A stretch of DNA of 64,000 nucleotides from Terrimonas ferruginea DSM 30193 (GTDB taxonomy: Bacteria > Bacteroidota > Bacteroidia > Chitinophagales > Chitinophagaceae). Made by a program: the position numbers and the translations under genes. Every line of letters starts with the position of its first letter. Within the stretch, counting starts at the first letter, position 1. The DNA is taken from NCBI RefSeq assembly GCF_000425585.1, contig NZ_AUDS01000020.1, positions 62,001 to 126,000 on the forward strand. The letters are read 5' to 3'. The notes beneath the pieces were generated by a model. The model did not search any database. It was given only the letters and a program-made list of their open reading frames with translations, and was not told the origin of the DNA. Shown one piece after another: positions 37,623 to 46,706 of the stretch.

Positions 37623-39791
37623 ATGAAAAAGCGTTTCTTATCTGCTTTGCTTGTACCGCTTTTGCCGCTTGTAATGTATGGTCAAAAGCAACCCGCTTTC
37701 CGGAATACTGCTTTGCCGGTATCACAGCGGATACAGCACCTCATTTCCCAACTTACATTGGAAGAAAAAATTGGTCAGCTTATTTATGATGCACCCGCCA
37801 TCCCGCGGCTCGGCATCCCTGCCTACAATTGGTGGAATGAAGCCTTGCATGGTGTCGGCCGCTCCGGAAGCGCTACTGTGTTTCCGCAGGCGATCGGTAT
37901 GGCCGCTACGTTTGACGACTCCCTCATCCGTAAAGTAGCCGATGTTATTTCCACCGAAGCACGTGCCATGAACAATGTGGCGATCGCGAAAGGTTATTAT
38001 ATGAAGTATGGCGGTCTTACTTTCTGGACACCCAATATCAATATCTTCCGTGATCCGCGCTGGGGCAGAGGCCAGGAAACTTATGGGGAAGATCCGTTTC
38101 TTACTTCGCGCATGGGCGTGGCCTTTGTAAAAGGTTTGCAGGGAAATGATCCGCGTTATCTGAAAGTGGCAGCCTGCGCAAAACATTATGCCGTACACAG
38201 CGGTCCCGAACGGTTACGGCATGAGTTCAATGCTTCGGCATCCATGCACGATCTATACGATACTTACCTTCCGGCTTTTCATTCTTTGGTAGATGCCGGC
38301 GTGGAAGCCGTGATGTGCGCCTATAATGCCACCAACGGAGAGCCCTGCTGCGCCAATACTTATTTGTTACAGGATGTGCTGCGCAAAAAGTGGAAGTTTA
38401 AAGGCCATGTGGTCAGCGATTGCTGGGCACTCGTGGATTTTTACAATGGACATAAGATCGTCAAGGATGCGCGCGAAGCAGCCGCACTCGCTTTGCAGCG
38501 CGGCGTTAATCTTAATTGTGGAAGCGTATTCGGCGATGGTTTGGCCGATGCTGTAAAGACCGGCCTTGTTTCCGAAAAACAGGTCGATAGTTCACTTGCT
38601 GTGTTAATGAATACGCGGTTCCGCCTGGGTATGTTTGACGATGCTTCAAAAAATCCTTACGCACGTATTCCTGCTTCCGTAATTAATAGTGCCGCCCATC
38701 GCAAGATGGCACGTGATGTGGCGGTGAAGTCGATCGTGTTATTAAAGAACAACGGTATTCTTCCGTTGAAGAATGACCTGCGTAAATATTTTATTACCGG
38801 TCCCAATGCCGCCAGCATCGATGCTTTGCTGGGAAATTATAATGGCCTCAATAGTAATCTCGTGACCATTCTCGAAGGTGTTTCGGCTCAGTTGAAGCCC
38901 GGCAGCCAGTTGCAGTACCGCCCCGGCGTTTTGCTGGATCGTCCGAATGTGAATCCGATCGACTGGACAACCGACGAAGCCAAGAATGCGGATGTAACGA
39001 TTGCCGTATTGGGTATCACGGGTTTCCTCGAGGGGGAAGAAGGAGAGTCCATTGCCTCACCTCATTTTGGTGATCGTCTTGATTATAATCTTCCCGCTGC
39101 GCAGATAGAGTTTTTGAAGAAAATGCGCAACAACAATACTAAACCGATCGTGGCCGTGATCACCGGCGGTTCGCCGATGAATTTGTCTGAAGTGCACGAA
39201 CTCGCAGACGCCGTTGTACTCGCGTGGTATCCGGGTGAAGAGGGCGGACATGCAGTTGGTGATGTATTGTTTGGCAAAGAATCTCCTTCCGGCAGATTGC
39301 CGCTCACTTTTCCCAAATCATTGGAACAGTTGCCGCCTTATGAAGATTATTCCATGAAGGGCCGCACTTATCGTTATATGGACGCCGAACCGATGTATCC
39401 TTTCGGTTTTGGTTTAAGCTACAGCAAGTTTGCTTACGGCAACCTTACGGTTAACAAAGGAAACGGGCTGAAGGCTTCCGTAACCGTTACCAATAAAGGA
39501 ACGCGGGAAGCGGAAGAAGTGGTGGAATTGTTTGTGTCTTATCCCGATCTGAAAGATGCACCGCTTTATGCCTTGAAAGGCTTCCGTCGTGTGAAACTGA
39601 AGCCAGGGGCTTCCGCAAAAGTTGATTTTGTATTGAAGTCGCAACAATTGACAGTGATAAATGAAGACGGCGAAGCTGTTGCCGTAAAAGGAACGGTGCG
39701 CATTCATGTCGGCGGAAGCCTGCCCGGAAAGAGAAGCCAGGAACTCGGTGCCACACCTGTTGTTACCACCGATGTGCAGATGGGTCGATAA
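37623..39791 (+). CDS. GH3 beta-glycosidase, probable beta-xylosidase
   Basis: A 722-residue exported enzyme (signal peptide MKKRFLSALLVPLLPLVMYGQ) with the full GH3 layout. An N-terminal barrel contains AYNWWNEALHGVGRSG and the nucleophile D266 in GHVVSDCWALVDFYNG. An alpha/beta sandwich follows with ITGGSPMNLSEVHELADAVVLAWYPGEEGG, and then a C-terminal fibronectin-III-like domain (EEVVELFVSYPDLKDAP). YNWWNEALHGV and the overall arrangement are those of GH3 enzymes acting on xylo-oligomers. Its position opposite the xylan operon supports beta-xylosidase. It is the first gene of the plus-strand arm, with susC 127 bases downstream. Confidence 0.92.
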   Translation: MKKRFLSALLVPLLPLVMYGQKQPAFRNTALPVSQRIQHLISQLTLEEKIGQLIYDAPAIPRLGIPAYNWWNEALHGVGRSGSATVFPQAIGMAATFDDSLIRKVADVISTEARAMNNVAIAKGYYMKYGGLTFWTPNINIFRDPRWGRGQETYGEDPFLTSRMGVAFVKGLQGNDPRYLKVAACAKHYAVHSGPERLRHEFNASASMHDLYDTYLPAFHSLVDAGVEAVMCAYNATNGEPCCANTYLLQDVLRKKWKFKGHVVSDCWALVDFYNGHKIVKDAREAAALALQRGVNLNCGSVFGDGLADAVKTGLVSEKQVDSSLAVLMNTRFRLGMFDDASKNPYARIPASVINSAAHRKMARDVAVKSIVLLKNNGILPLKNDLRKYFITGPNAASIDALLGNYNGLNSNLVTILEGVSAQLKPGSQLQYRPGVLLDRPNVNPIDWTTDEAKNADVTIAVLGITGFLEGEEGESIASPHFGDRLDYNLPAAQIEFLKKMRNNNTKPIVAVITGGSPMNLSEVHELADAVVLAWYPGEEGGHAVGDVLFGKESPSGRLPLTFPKSLEQLPPYEDYSMKGRTYRYMDAEPMYPFGFGLSYSKFAYGNLTVNKGNGLKASVTVTNKGTREAEEVVELFVSYPDLKDAPLYALKGFRRVKLKPGASAKVDFVLKSQQLTVINEDGEAVAVKGTVRIHVGGSLPGKRSQELGATPVVTTDVQMGR

Positions 39792-39828
39792 GCTGAATTA
39801 CGTATTCGATTATTATACTCATTCTTTA

Positions 39829-39918
39829 AACGATTGCTATATGAACTCTACCTAACTGCCATCAACGCCTGCCTGTACGTTGAACTACATCTCTTTCTTC
39901 ATTTAAAACTAACTGATC
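39829..39918 (+). promoter_or_regulatory. leader of the second susC: AACGATTGC motif and four-codon reading frame
   Basis: AACGATTGC at 39829-39837 is followed by TAT and then ATG at 39841, the same layout seen directly before the other susC. Here that ATG opens only a four-codon frame (Met-Asn-Ser-Thr-stop, 39841-39855), and the real susC start is 78 bases downstream of it. The mini-frame could be a leader peptide or a relic of an older start. No clear -7 element is visible before it. Confidence 0.45.
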
Positions 39919-42900
39919 ATGAAATTCATGGTTATGCGGAAAGCCAAACCAATTGTCTCCGGCGTCTTCCTTCGCCGATCGCCGGCAGTCATTCTTTTTC
40001 TGCTGCTGCTTTGTCCGTCCGTATTATTTGCGCAGGAACGCACTGTCCGCGGTCGTGTAAGCAACGATGCGGGCGAGCCTGTTCAGGGCGCCTCCGTTGC
40101 TATTAAAGGAAAAACAACCGGTACCAGTACCGCACAGAACGGAACCTTTATGCTGCAGGCCAGTACAGGTGATATACTCGTTGTCAGCAGCGTAAATTTT
40201 GAACCCGTTGAAGTGGCCGTTACGGCCACCGGAGATATCAATGTTCAATTGAAATCAACCTCCGGTAGTTTAAGTGAAGTAGTGGTTGTAGGTTACGGTC
40301 AGCAACGCCGCAAAGATGTAACGGGCGCTATCGGTTCTGTGCGCGGTGAAACCTTGCGCGAAGTGCCTTCAGCGAATGCCGTGCAGGCATTAACAGGCCG
40401 CGTAGCCGGTGTGGATATTGCCCGTACCGGTTCAAGACCCGGTGCAGGCGGACAAATCCGCATCCGCGGCAACCGCTCACTCAGCGGCAGCAACGATCCT
40501 TTCATCGTGGTGGATGGTATTCCTTTTGGTGGAAGTATCAATGACCTGAACCTCGATGATATTGCCAATGTCGATATCCTGAAAGATGCATCTGCAACAG
40601 CCATCTACGGTTCACGTGGTTCCAACGGTGTGATATTGGTAACAACGAAACGGGGCCGTTCCGGCAAGCCGCAACTCAGCATCAACTCTTATTACGGCTT
40701 CGCGAATGTGATGGGCACTTATGATATGTTTAATGCAAGCGAGTTCAAAGATTTCCGTGATCTGTCGCAGTACAGTGCCGGCTATTCTCCGGCGGAACTC
40801 GATGGTATTGCCAAAGGGACCAATACAGACTGGCAGGATTATCTGTACAAACAGGGTTCTGTTACCAACCACGAGCTCAGTGTTTCCGGTGGAAGCGATG
40901 CCGCCACTTACGGTATCGGTGGTGGTTATTTCAAAGAAACAGGGGTGATCACGGGTCAGTCGTTCGAACGTTTCTCGCTGCGCGCAACCATCGATGCCAA
41001 GGTGGGCAAACGTGTAAAGATTGGCCTGAATTCATTGAATACACTGGGTTATACGAATGGGGAAGGAGTGAATCCATTGTACGGAGCACTGCGCATTCCG
41101 CCGTTTGTGTCGGCCTACAACGATGATGGCAGCGTGAACCTTTACCCGATGACCGGTACGGTAGATGCTACAGCCACCATGAACCCGCTGACATTGAAGG
41201 ACCGCGATATGATTGTTGACCGCCGCCGCCGTCTGCGTACATTCAACAGTCTTTATGGCGAGTTGCAAATTTTAAAAGATCTTAAATACCGCCTGAATGT
41301 CGGCCTCGATTTCCGCCAGGAAAACCGCGGCATTTTCAATGGTCCGAATACCATCCAGAACCCTTCTGCAAGTTCTGCTGCGCAGGCCAATGCCTCTTTG
41401 CGCAACGCAGAAGGATGGACATATACGATTGAGCATCTGCTTAACTATGATAAAACAATTGCCAATCGTCACCGCGTCGGTTTCACCGGTCTTTACAGCA
41501 TTCAGCAGGATCGGGGATTTGGCAGCCGGGTAGATGGAAATGATTTTCCCGCTGAAGTGATTCAGTATTACAATTTCAACCTGGCCAAGAATGTAACGGT
41601 GCCGGCCGCAGATAATTATTTCAACAAATCCGGCCTGGTCTCTTTCATGGGGCGTGTGAATTATGTTTTTGATGACCGGTTTATGTTCACGGCCACGTTC
41701 CGCCGCGACGGCTCTTCTGTTTTCCCCGTTGATAAATACCTGAATTACCCCGCATTTGCTTTGGGATGGAATATCGGCAACGAAAAGTTTATGCAGGGTG
41801 TTGACTTTGTTAATTCACTGAAGCTGCGTGGTGGATATGGCGTTACCGGCAACCAGGGCATTCCTGCTAATGCAACCACGGGTTCCTTGTCGAGCAACCG
41901 CTACAATTTCGGTTCTACCAATGCGCTCGGTTATTTTGTTAGTTCATTACCCAACCGCAGTTTGCAATGGGAAAAAACGGCCAGCTGGAACGCGGGTGTA
42001 GACTTCGGTTTGTTCAACGACCGCATCACAGGTTCGATCGATGTATATCGTCAGACGACAGACAACCTGCTGGTACAAAAAAGTCTTCCTGCCAGCAACG
42101 GTGCCGGAAGTTATTGGACGAACGCCGCCAAAACGGAAGGCAAGGGTATCGAGATATCCCTCAGCACTGTTAATGTGCGTCAGAACGATTTCACCTGGAC
42201 AATGGATGTGAACTTTTCCCTGAACCGCGAAAAGATCGTGGCGCTCGAAGAGCCGGGCAAAATGCAGGACATCGGCAATGGATGGTTTGTTGGTTATCCT
42301 GTTAACGTGATCTATGACTTCAACAAGATCGGTATCTGGCAAACCAACGAAGCGAATATTGCTGCCGGTTATGGTTCATCAGATTTTGCCCCCGGGAAAA
42401 TTAAACTCGAAGACCTCAATGGTGATGGCCGCATCACGGATGCCGACCGCAAGGTGGTCGGTACTTTCCAACCTGACTGGATCGGTGGTATGACACATCG
42501 TTTTGCTTATAAAAATATCGATCTGTCATTTGTACTGTTTGCGCGGATGGGCGGCACACTTGTAGCTACCTACCTGCAAAACAACGGCACCGGCACTGGT
42601 TATTTTGGATTTGGTAACAGCCGCGCCAATCAATACAAAGTGGATTACTGGACGCCGCAAAACCCGACCAATGCATTCCCTAAACCGGATGGCACCACAG
42701 ACCGCATCAACTATTCATCCACGCTCGGTTATTATGATGCTTCGTTCATCAAAGTGCGCAGCATCAATCTCGGCTATACATTGCCCGGTAAATGGATGGA
42801 GCGTGCGGGATTGAGTTCGGTTCGTGTTTATTTCTCTGCGCAGAATCCCTTCATTCTTTATTCACCATTTGTGAAAGCCGGATTGGGCTTCGATCCGGAA

Positions 42901-43035
42901 GGTACAGGTACAGGCGGTGCGGTGCAAACGCAAGGCGCCAATGCAAACACCGGAGTGACTACGCGCGCGATTACCGTCGGTTTGAATACGCCTGCCACCC
43001 GTCAATTCATTTTTGGTCTTAACATCAAATTATAA
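39919..43035 (+). CDS. SusC/RagA-family TonB-dependent transporter (xylan locus)
   Basis: A 1038-residue outer-membrane transporter, probably importing xylo-oligosaccharides. The start at 39919 gives a rather long signal region (to FAQ at residue 39); ATGs at residues 4 and 6 would shorten it. A carboxypeptidase-D-regulatory-like domain (ERTVRGRVSNDAGEPVQGASV) is followed by SLSEVVVVGYGQQRRKDVTGAIG, a plug with DASATAIYGSRGSNGVILVTT, and a barrel that ends TRQFIFGLNIKL. It precedes SusD by 27 bases. It differs clearly from the pectin-locus SusC and is not a recent duplicate. Confidence 0.95.
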   Translation: MKFMVMRKAKPIVSGVFLRRSPAVILFLLLLCPSVLFAQERTVRGRVSNDAGEPVQGASVAIKGKTTGTSTAQNGTFMLQASTGDILVVSSVNFEPVEVAVTATGDINVQLKSTSGSLSEVVVVGYGQQRRKDVTGAIGSVRGETLREVPSANAVQALTGRVAGVDIARTGSRPGAGGQIRIRGNRSLSGSNDPFIVVDGIPFGGSINDLNLDDIANVDILKDASATAIYGSRGSNGVILVTTKRGRSGKPQLSINSYYGFANVMGTYDMFNASEFKDFRDLSQYSAGYSPAELDGIAKGTNTDWQDYLYKQGSVTNHELSVSGGSDAATYGIGGGYFKETGVITGQSFERFSLRATIDAKVGKRVKIGLNSLNTLGYTNGEGVNPLYGALRIPPFVSAYNDDGSVNLYPMTGTVDATATMNPLTLKDRDMIVDRRRRLRTFNSLYGELQILKDLKYRLNVGLDFRQENRGIFNGPNTIQNPSASSAAQANASLRNAEGWTYTIEHLLNYDKTIANRHRVGFTGLYSIQQDRGFGSRVDGNDFPAEVIQYYNFNLAKNVTVPAADNYFNKSGLVSFMGRVNYVFDDRFMFTATFRRDGSSVFPVDKYLNYPAFALGWNIGNEKFMQGVDFVNSLKLRGGYGVTGNQGIPANATTGSLSSNRYNFGSTNALGYFVSSLPNRSLQWEKTASWNAGVDFGLFNDRITGSIDVYRQTTDNLLVQKSLPASNGAGSYWTNAAKTEGKGIEISLSTVNVRQNDFTWTMDVNFSLNREKIVALEEPGKMQDIGNGWFVGYPVNVIYDFNKIGIWQTNEANIAAGYGSSDFAPGKIKLEDLNGDGRITDADRKVVGTFQPDWIGGMTHRFAYKNIDLSFVLFARMGGTLVATYLQNNGTGTGYFGFGNSRANQYKVDYWTPQNPTNAFPKPDGTTDRINYSSTLGYYDASFIKVRSINLGYTLPGKWMERAGLSSVRVYFSAQNPFILYSPFVKAGLGFDPEGTGTGGAVQTQGANANTGVTTRAITVGLNTPATRQFIFGLNIKL

Positions 43036-43062
43036 GCGGTTCTCAATCAAAAAATACCTGGT

Positions 43063-44874
43063 ATGAAAAAAAATAAATTAATAAAATCAGGATTTGCACT
43101 TTGCCTGCTGGCTGTGCTGGCTACGCCGATGAGTTGCCGCAAAGTCCTCGATTCGGAATACCGTTCCGAACTCACACCTGATTATTTCTCCACGCCAACC
43201 GGTCTGGAAGCGGGTGTCACCGCGTCTTATGCCGTATCGCGCTACTTCTGGGGAAGTGAAGGTTTTGCTTACACGGCTTGTTCAGGTACGGATGAAGTGA
43301 ACAAGGGTGGCGATGGCAACGATAATTTTTTCCTGTATAATATTTTGCCAACAGACGGGTCCATTCAATCTATCTGGAACAACAGCTACCTGGCGATCAA
43401 CAACCTGAATGGTGTCTTGCAATACGGCCCCAATGCCAGCATCGATGCGGCACGCAAGACGGTGTTGTTGGGCGAAGCACATTTTCTCCGTGCATTCTAT
43501 TATTTCTTATTGGTACAAAACTTTGGTGATGTGCCGCTTAACCTGACGTTCATCCAGGAACCGAGTACATCCGCTACGCGCCAGCCTATCGGGCAGGTGT
43601 ATGATGCCATTGTGCAGGACCTGATCGATGCGTCGGCCATGCTTCCCGCGATATCCGGTTCACCGGCATCGCCTGTAAAAGGCCGTGCTACCAAAGCCGC
43701 AGCGCTGCATTTGCTGGCGAAAGTTTACCTGACGCGCGGTTGGTCCACGGCAGCAAAAGCGGATGACTTTTCAAAAGCCTATACCACGGCCAATGAGCTT
43801 ATTACCAACAGAGCTACCTATGGGCTGGATCTTGAACAGGATTTTGCCAATGTGTACCGCGATGGCAATGAATATGGCAAAGAATCCATTTTTGTGATGG
43901 ATCGCAATACAGATCCCTTGTTCTCTGAAAGCGGTTATAACAATACTACTGCTGCGGATGGTAACAAAGAAAACCGTTCCAATCACTACTGGGTTTGTTT
44001 TTATACGCTTACGCGAAATGTGAATGCCGGTATTGCGGGTACGACTGCCAGCACACAGCAGGTTGTAACGCGGGACCTGGCCAATGGCCGCCCATTCCGC
44101 CGTTTCCGTCCGACGAATTATACGTACAATGTGTTCAGTAATCGTGACAACGATTCGCGTTATGATAAGACATTCCAGAAAATATGGTTGTATAACCGCC
44201 CGACCTCCGGTGCGCAGGGGCAGGATGCCAACAACAATCCGATTACCATTACTGTGCAGCGTGGTAATCCGCTCACTAATTACACATGGGTAAAAGGAGT
44301 GGACACGGCCCTGTGGATGCCGGGAGTGGAAGTGACAGAAGCGCAACGCCGGGCATCGAAAGCAGTGATCGTTGCGCCATCGGAATACACCACTGAATGG
44401 TTTCCTACGATGGTGAAACACCTCGATCCCACGCGTCAGCATTTCAATGATCCGTCTGACCGCCCGATCATTTTATTCCGCCTGGCCGACACCTATCTGC
44501 TGGCTGCCGAAGCGGCTTTCAAAGACAACCGTCCCGGTGATGCCGCTACCATGATCAATGCGGTACGTCAGCGCGCGGCTTATCGTTCCACCAATACACC
44601 TGCGCAGAATGCAACGGCGGTAACCGCCGTTACCATCACCGGCGCAACCGTAACGCTCGATTATATCCTCGACGAGCGTACACGCGAACTGTACGGTGAA
44701 TACAACCGCTGGTATGATCTGGTGCGTACAAAATCGCTGCTGGCACGTGTGCAATCATACAACTCCATTTCTGCTGCAGGCATCCGGCCGTTCCATGTAT
44801 TGCGTCCTATTCCGCAATCCCAGATTGACCTGGTAACCACGGGACCCCGCTTTCCGCAGAATGACGGATATTAA
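43063..44874 (+). CDS. SusD/RagB-family surface glycan-binding lipoprotein (xylan locus)
   Basis: A 603-residue lipoprotein partner of the upstream SusC. The lipobox is TPMSC (C25) and the mature protein begins CRKVLDSEYRSELTPDYFSTPTGLEAG. Typical SusD elements are GEAHFLRAFYYFLLVQNFGDVPL, ATKAAALHLLAKVYLTRGW, ADTYLLAAEAAF, the LDERTRELYGEYNRWYDLVR motif, and the ending HVLRPIPQSQIDLV. It should bind xylan or arabinoxylan oligomers at the surface next to the GH10 lipoprotein encoded 26 bases downstream. Confidence 0.95.
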   Translation: MKKNKLIKSGFALCLLAVLATPMSCRKVLDSEYRSELTPDYFSTPTGLEAGVTASYAVSRYFWGSEGFAYTACSGTDEVNKGGDGNDNFFLYNILPTDGSIQSIWNNSYLAINNLNGVLQYGPNASIDAARKTVLLGEAHFLRAFYYFLLVQNFGDVPLNLTFIQEPSTSATRQPIGQVYDAIVQDLIDASAMLPAISGSPASPVKGRATKAAALHLLAKVYLTRGWSTAAKADDFSKAYTTANELITNRATYGLDLEQDFANVYRDGNEYGKESIFVMDRNTDPLFSESGYNNTTAADGNKENRSNHYWVCFYTLTRNVNAGIAGTTASTQQVVTRDLANGRPFRRFRPTNYTYNVFSNRDNDSRYDKTFQKIWLYNRPTSGAQGQDANNNPITITVQRGNPLTNYTWVKGVDTALWMPGVEVTEAQRRASKAVIVAPSEYTTEWFPTMVKHLDPTRQHFNDPSDRPIILFRLADTYLLAAEAAFKDNRPGDAATMINAVRQRAAYRSTNTPAQNATAVTAVTITGATVTLDYILDERTRELYGEYNRWYDLVRTKSLLARVQSYNSISAAGIRPFHVLRPIPQSQIDLVTTGPRFPQNDGY

Positions 44875-44900
44875 CATCAAACACCACCAACTAAAGTGTT

Positions 44901-46511
44901 ATGAGAACAATCAAAAGCTTGCTTATACTGACAACGGGCGTACTGCTGACGCAATTCTATGCCTGTAAAAAAATCGATATGGGTGCCAGCCAGGTCGATA
45001 CATTCGATCCGGCGGCCAACCAGCAAACATTGAAGGAAGCTGCGGACTTTCCCATTGGCGTGGCCATCGACTACACGCCGATGATGGGCAATGCAAACTA
45101 TGCCAACCTTGTCAAAACAGAATTCGACAATGTAACATTCGGCTACCAGATGAAACACGGCGCTATTGTCCGCGATAACGGCACGATGGATTTCACCAGG
45201 GCCGATGCACTGGTGAATGCGGTCGGCGGGTTAGATATTTATGGCCACACACTCGGCTGGCACCAGAATCAGAATGCCACTTACCTGAAGAGCTATGCCG
45301 GCATCACGATTCCTGCCGCTACCAATCTGATCCTGAACGGAGATTTCGAAGCGGGATCAGGCAGTACGTTTACCAACTGGAATGTGTACAATACGAATGG
45401 CGCCACTTTCAGTGAAGGCGCAGGGGCATCCGAAGTGCATGGAGGTACACGCTCGCTGAAAGTGGTTAACCCGAATAACAACGCCGGTAACCAATGGCGG
45501 GTACAATTTGCGAGTGACTTGATCAATACAACCATCGGTACGCAATATGTGCTTTCATTCTGGGTGCGTTCACTTGCCGGAGGTTATATCATGCGTACCT
45601 CCACACAACCTACTGCGCAATACCAGGGTAATCAGACCATCAGTAATTCCTGGACACAGATCACGTGGACATTTACCGCGCAGGATGCGCAAACGCGCAT
45701 TCTCTTTGACCTTGGTGAAACCGCGGGAACCCTGTTTATCGATGATGTGAAATTCAGTGTGCTGGTAACGCCTCCCACAGGCGCACAGGTAACGCAAAAG
45801 GTAGATGAATCGCTCAGTTCTTTTATCACGACAACCGTGAACCGCTACAAAAACAAAGTGCGTGCATGGGATGTGGTGAATGAATTATTTACCGAAGACG
45901 GCAATATCCGCAACAATACCAACACGCCTACGCCCAGCAACGTAACGGATCAATTTGTATGGTCCGAATACCTGGGAAGAGACTATGCGCTGAAAGCATT
46001 CAACTATGCCAAAGCCGCCGACCCTACGGCCCTGTTCTTTATTAATGATTTTAACCTGGAAAGCAGTCCTGCCAAGCTCGACTCGCTGATCAAATTTGTA
46101 ACCGAACTGAAAAACCGGGGAGCCAAAGTAGATGGCATCGGCACGCAGATGCACATATCCATCAATACATCGTTTAACGGCATCGCCACGATGTTCCGCA
46201 AGCTGGCAGCAACCGGACTGAAGATCAAGATCACGGAGCTGGACATACGCGTGAACCCGAACAACTTTGCGTGGTATGCACCCACGGAAGCGCTGTTGAA
46301 TACCCAGGCAGCGATGTATAAATATGTGGTGCAGGAATACATCAGAAGTGTGCCTGCCGATCAGCGCTATGGCATCACTATCTGGGGTGTAGATGATCCG
46401 GGAAGCTGGATTGTGGTAACCCAGAGCCGCACCGATCATCCGTTGTTGTACGACAAAGACTTCAAACGGAAAGTGGCCTACGATGGCGTTTACCAGGGAC
46501 TCAAGAAGTAA
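44901..46511 (+). CDS. GH10 xylanase with a carbohydrate-binding module inserted in the barrel
   Basis: A 536-residue surface xylanase lipoprotein (lipobox FYAC, C22). The GH10 barrel begins ADFPIGVAIDYTPM and shows YGHTLGWHQNQNATYL, acid/base E328 in AWDVVNELFTED, and nucleophile E446 in ITELDIRVNP. The tryptophans of the WHQ and WDVVNE motifs are about 203 residues apart, against 44 in the GH10 at 26122. The extra 159 or so residues (about 137-295) form a CBM4/9/22-like beta-sandwich (LILNGDFEAGSGSTFTNW to TLFIDDVKF). Such insertions are known in Bacteroidota xylan loci. It is probably the main surface xylan-degrading enzyme here and follows susD by 26 bases. Confidence 0.93.
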   Translation: MRTIKSLLILTTGVLLTQFYACKKIDMGASQVDTFDPAANQQTLKEAADFPIGVAIDYTPMMGNANYANLVKTEFDNVTFGYQMKHGAIVRDNGTMDFTRADALVNAVGGLDIYGHTLGWHQNQNATYLKSYAGITIPAATNLILNGDFEAGSGSTFTNWNVYNTNGATFSEGAGASEVHGGTRSLKVVNPNNNAGNQWRVQFASDLINTTIGTQYVLSFWVRSLAGGYIMRTSTQPTAQYQGNQTISNSWTQITWTFTAQDAQTRILFDLGETAGTLFIDDVKFSVLVTPPTGAQVTQKVDESLSSFITTTVNRYKNKVRAWDVVNELFTEDGNIRNNTNTPTPSNVTDQFVWSEYLGRDYALKAFNYAKAADPTALFFINDFNLESSPAKLDSLIKFVTELKNRGAKVDGIGTQMHISINTSFNGIATMFRKLAATGLKIKITELDIRVNPNNFAWYAPTEALLNTQAAMYKYVVQEYIRSVPADQRYGITIWGVDDPGSWIVVTQSRTDHPLLYDKDFKRKVAYDGVYQGLKK

Positions 46512-46540
46512 ACAAGCATAGCAGGCGTTTTAGTACGAAG

Positions 46541-46574
46541 CAAATCCCGCTACTCCGGTAGCGGATTTGTTTTA
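46541..46574 (+). terminator. intrinsic terminator after the GH10-CBM gene
   Basis: CAAATCC and GCTAC pair with GTAGC and GGATTTG around a TCCG loop, followed by TTTTAT. It is 29 bases after the GH10 stop and separates the susCD-GH10 transcript from the symporter gene, which therefore probably has its own promoter in 46575-46706. Confidence 0.8.
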
Positions 46575-46706
46575 TAGAGTACAATCCTGTACTGTCCGGC
46601 CCTTCAAAAAAGCGGGATAGTAAAAAGTATACCGTAATTGCTTTACATTTAAAACCTGATCAACAAGGCCCGGCCTGTTGTTAACTTAACGAATCGCAAC
46701 AACCAT

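Noticed and set aside
16397-43035. The two SusC/SusD pairs as a recent duplication
   Set aside because: Outside family-wide motifs the protein sequences differ throughout, so they are separate paralogues and not a fresh copy.
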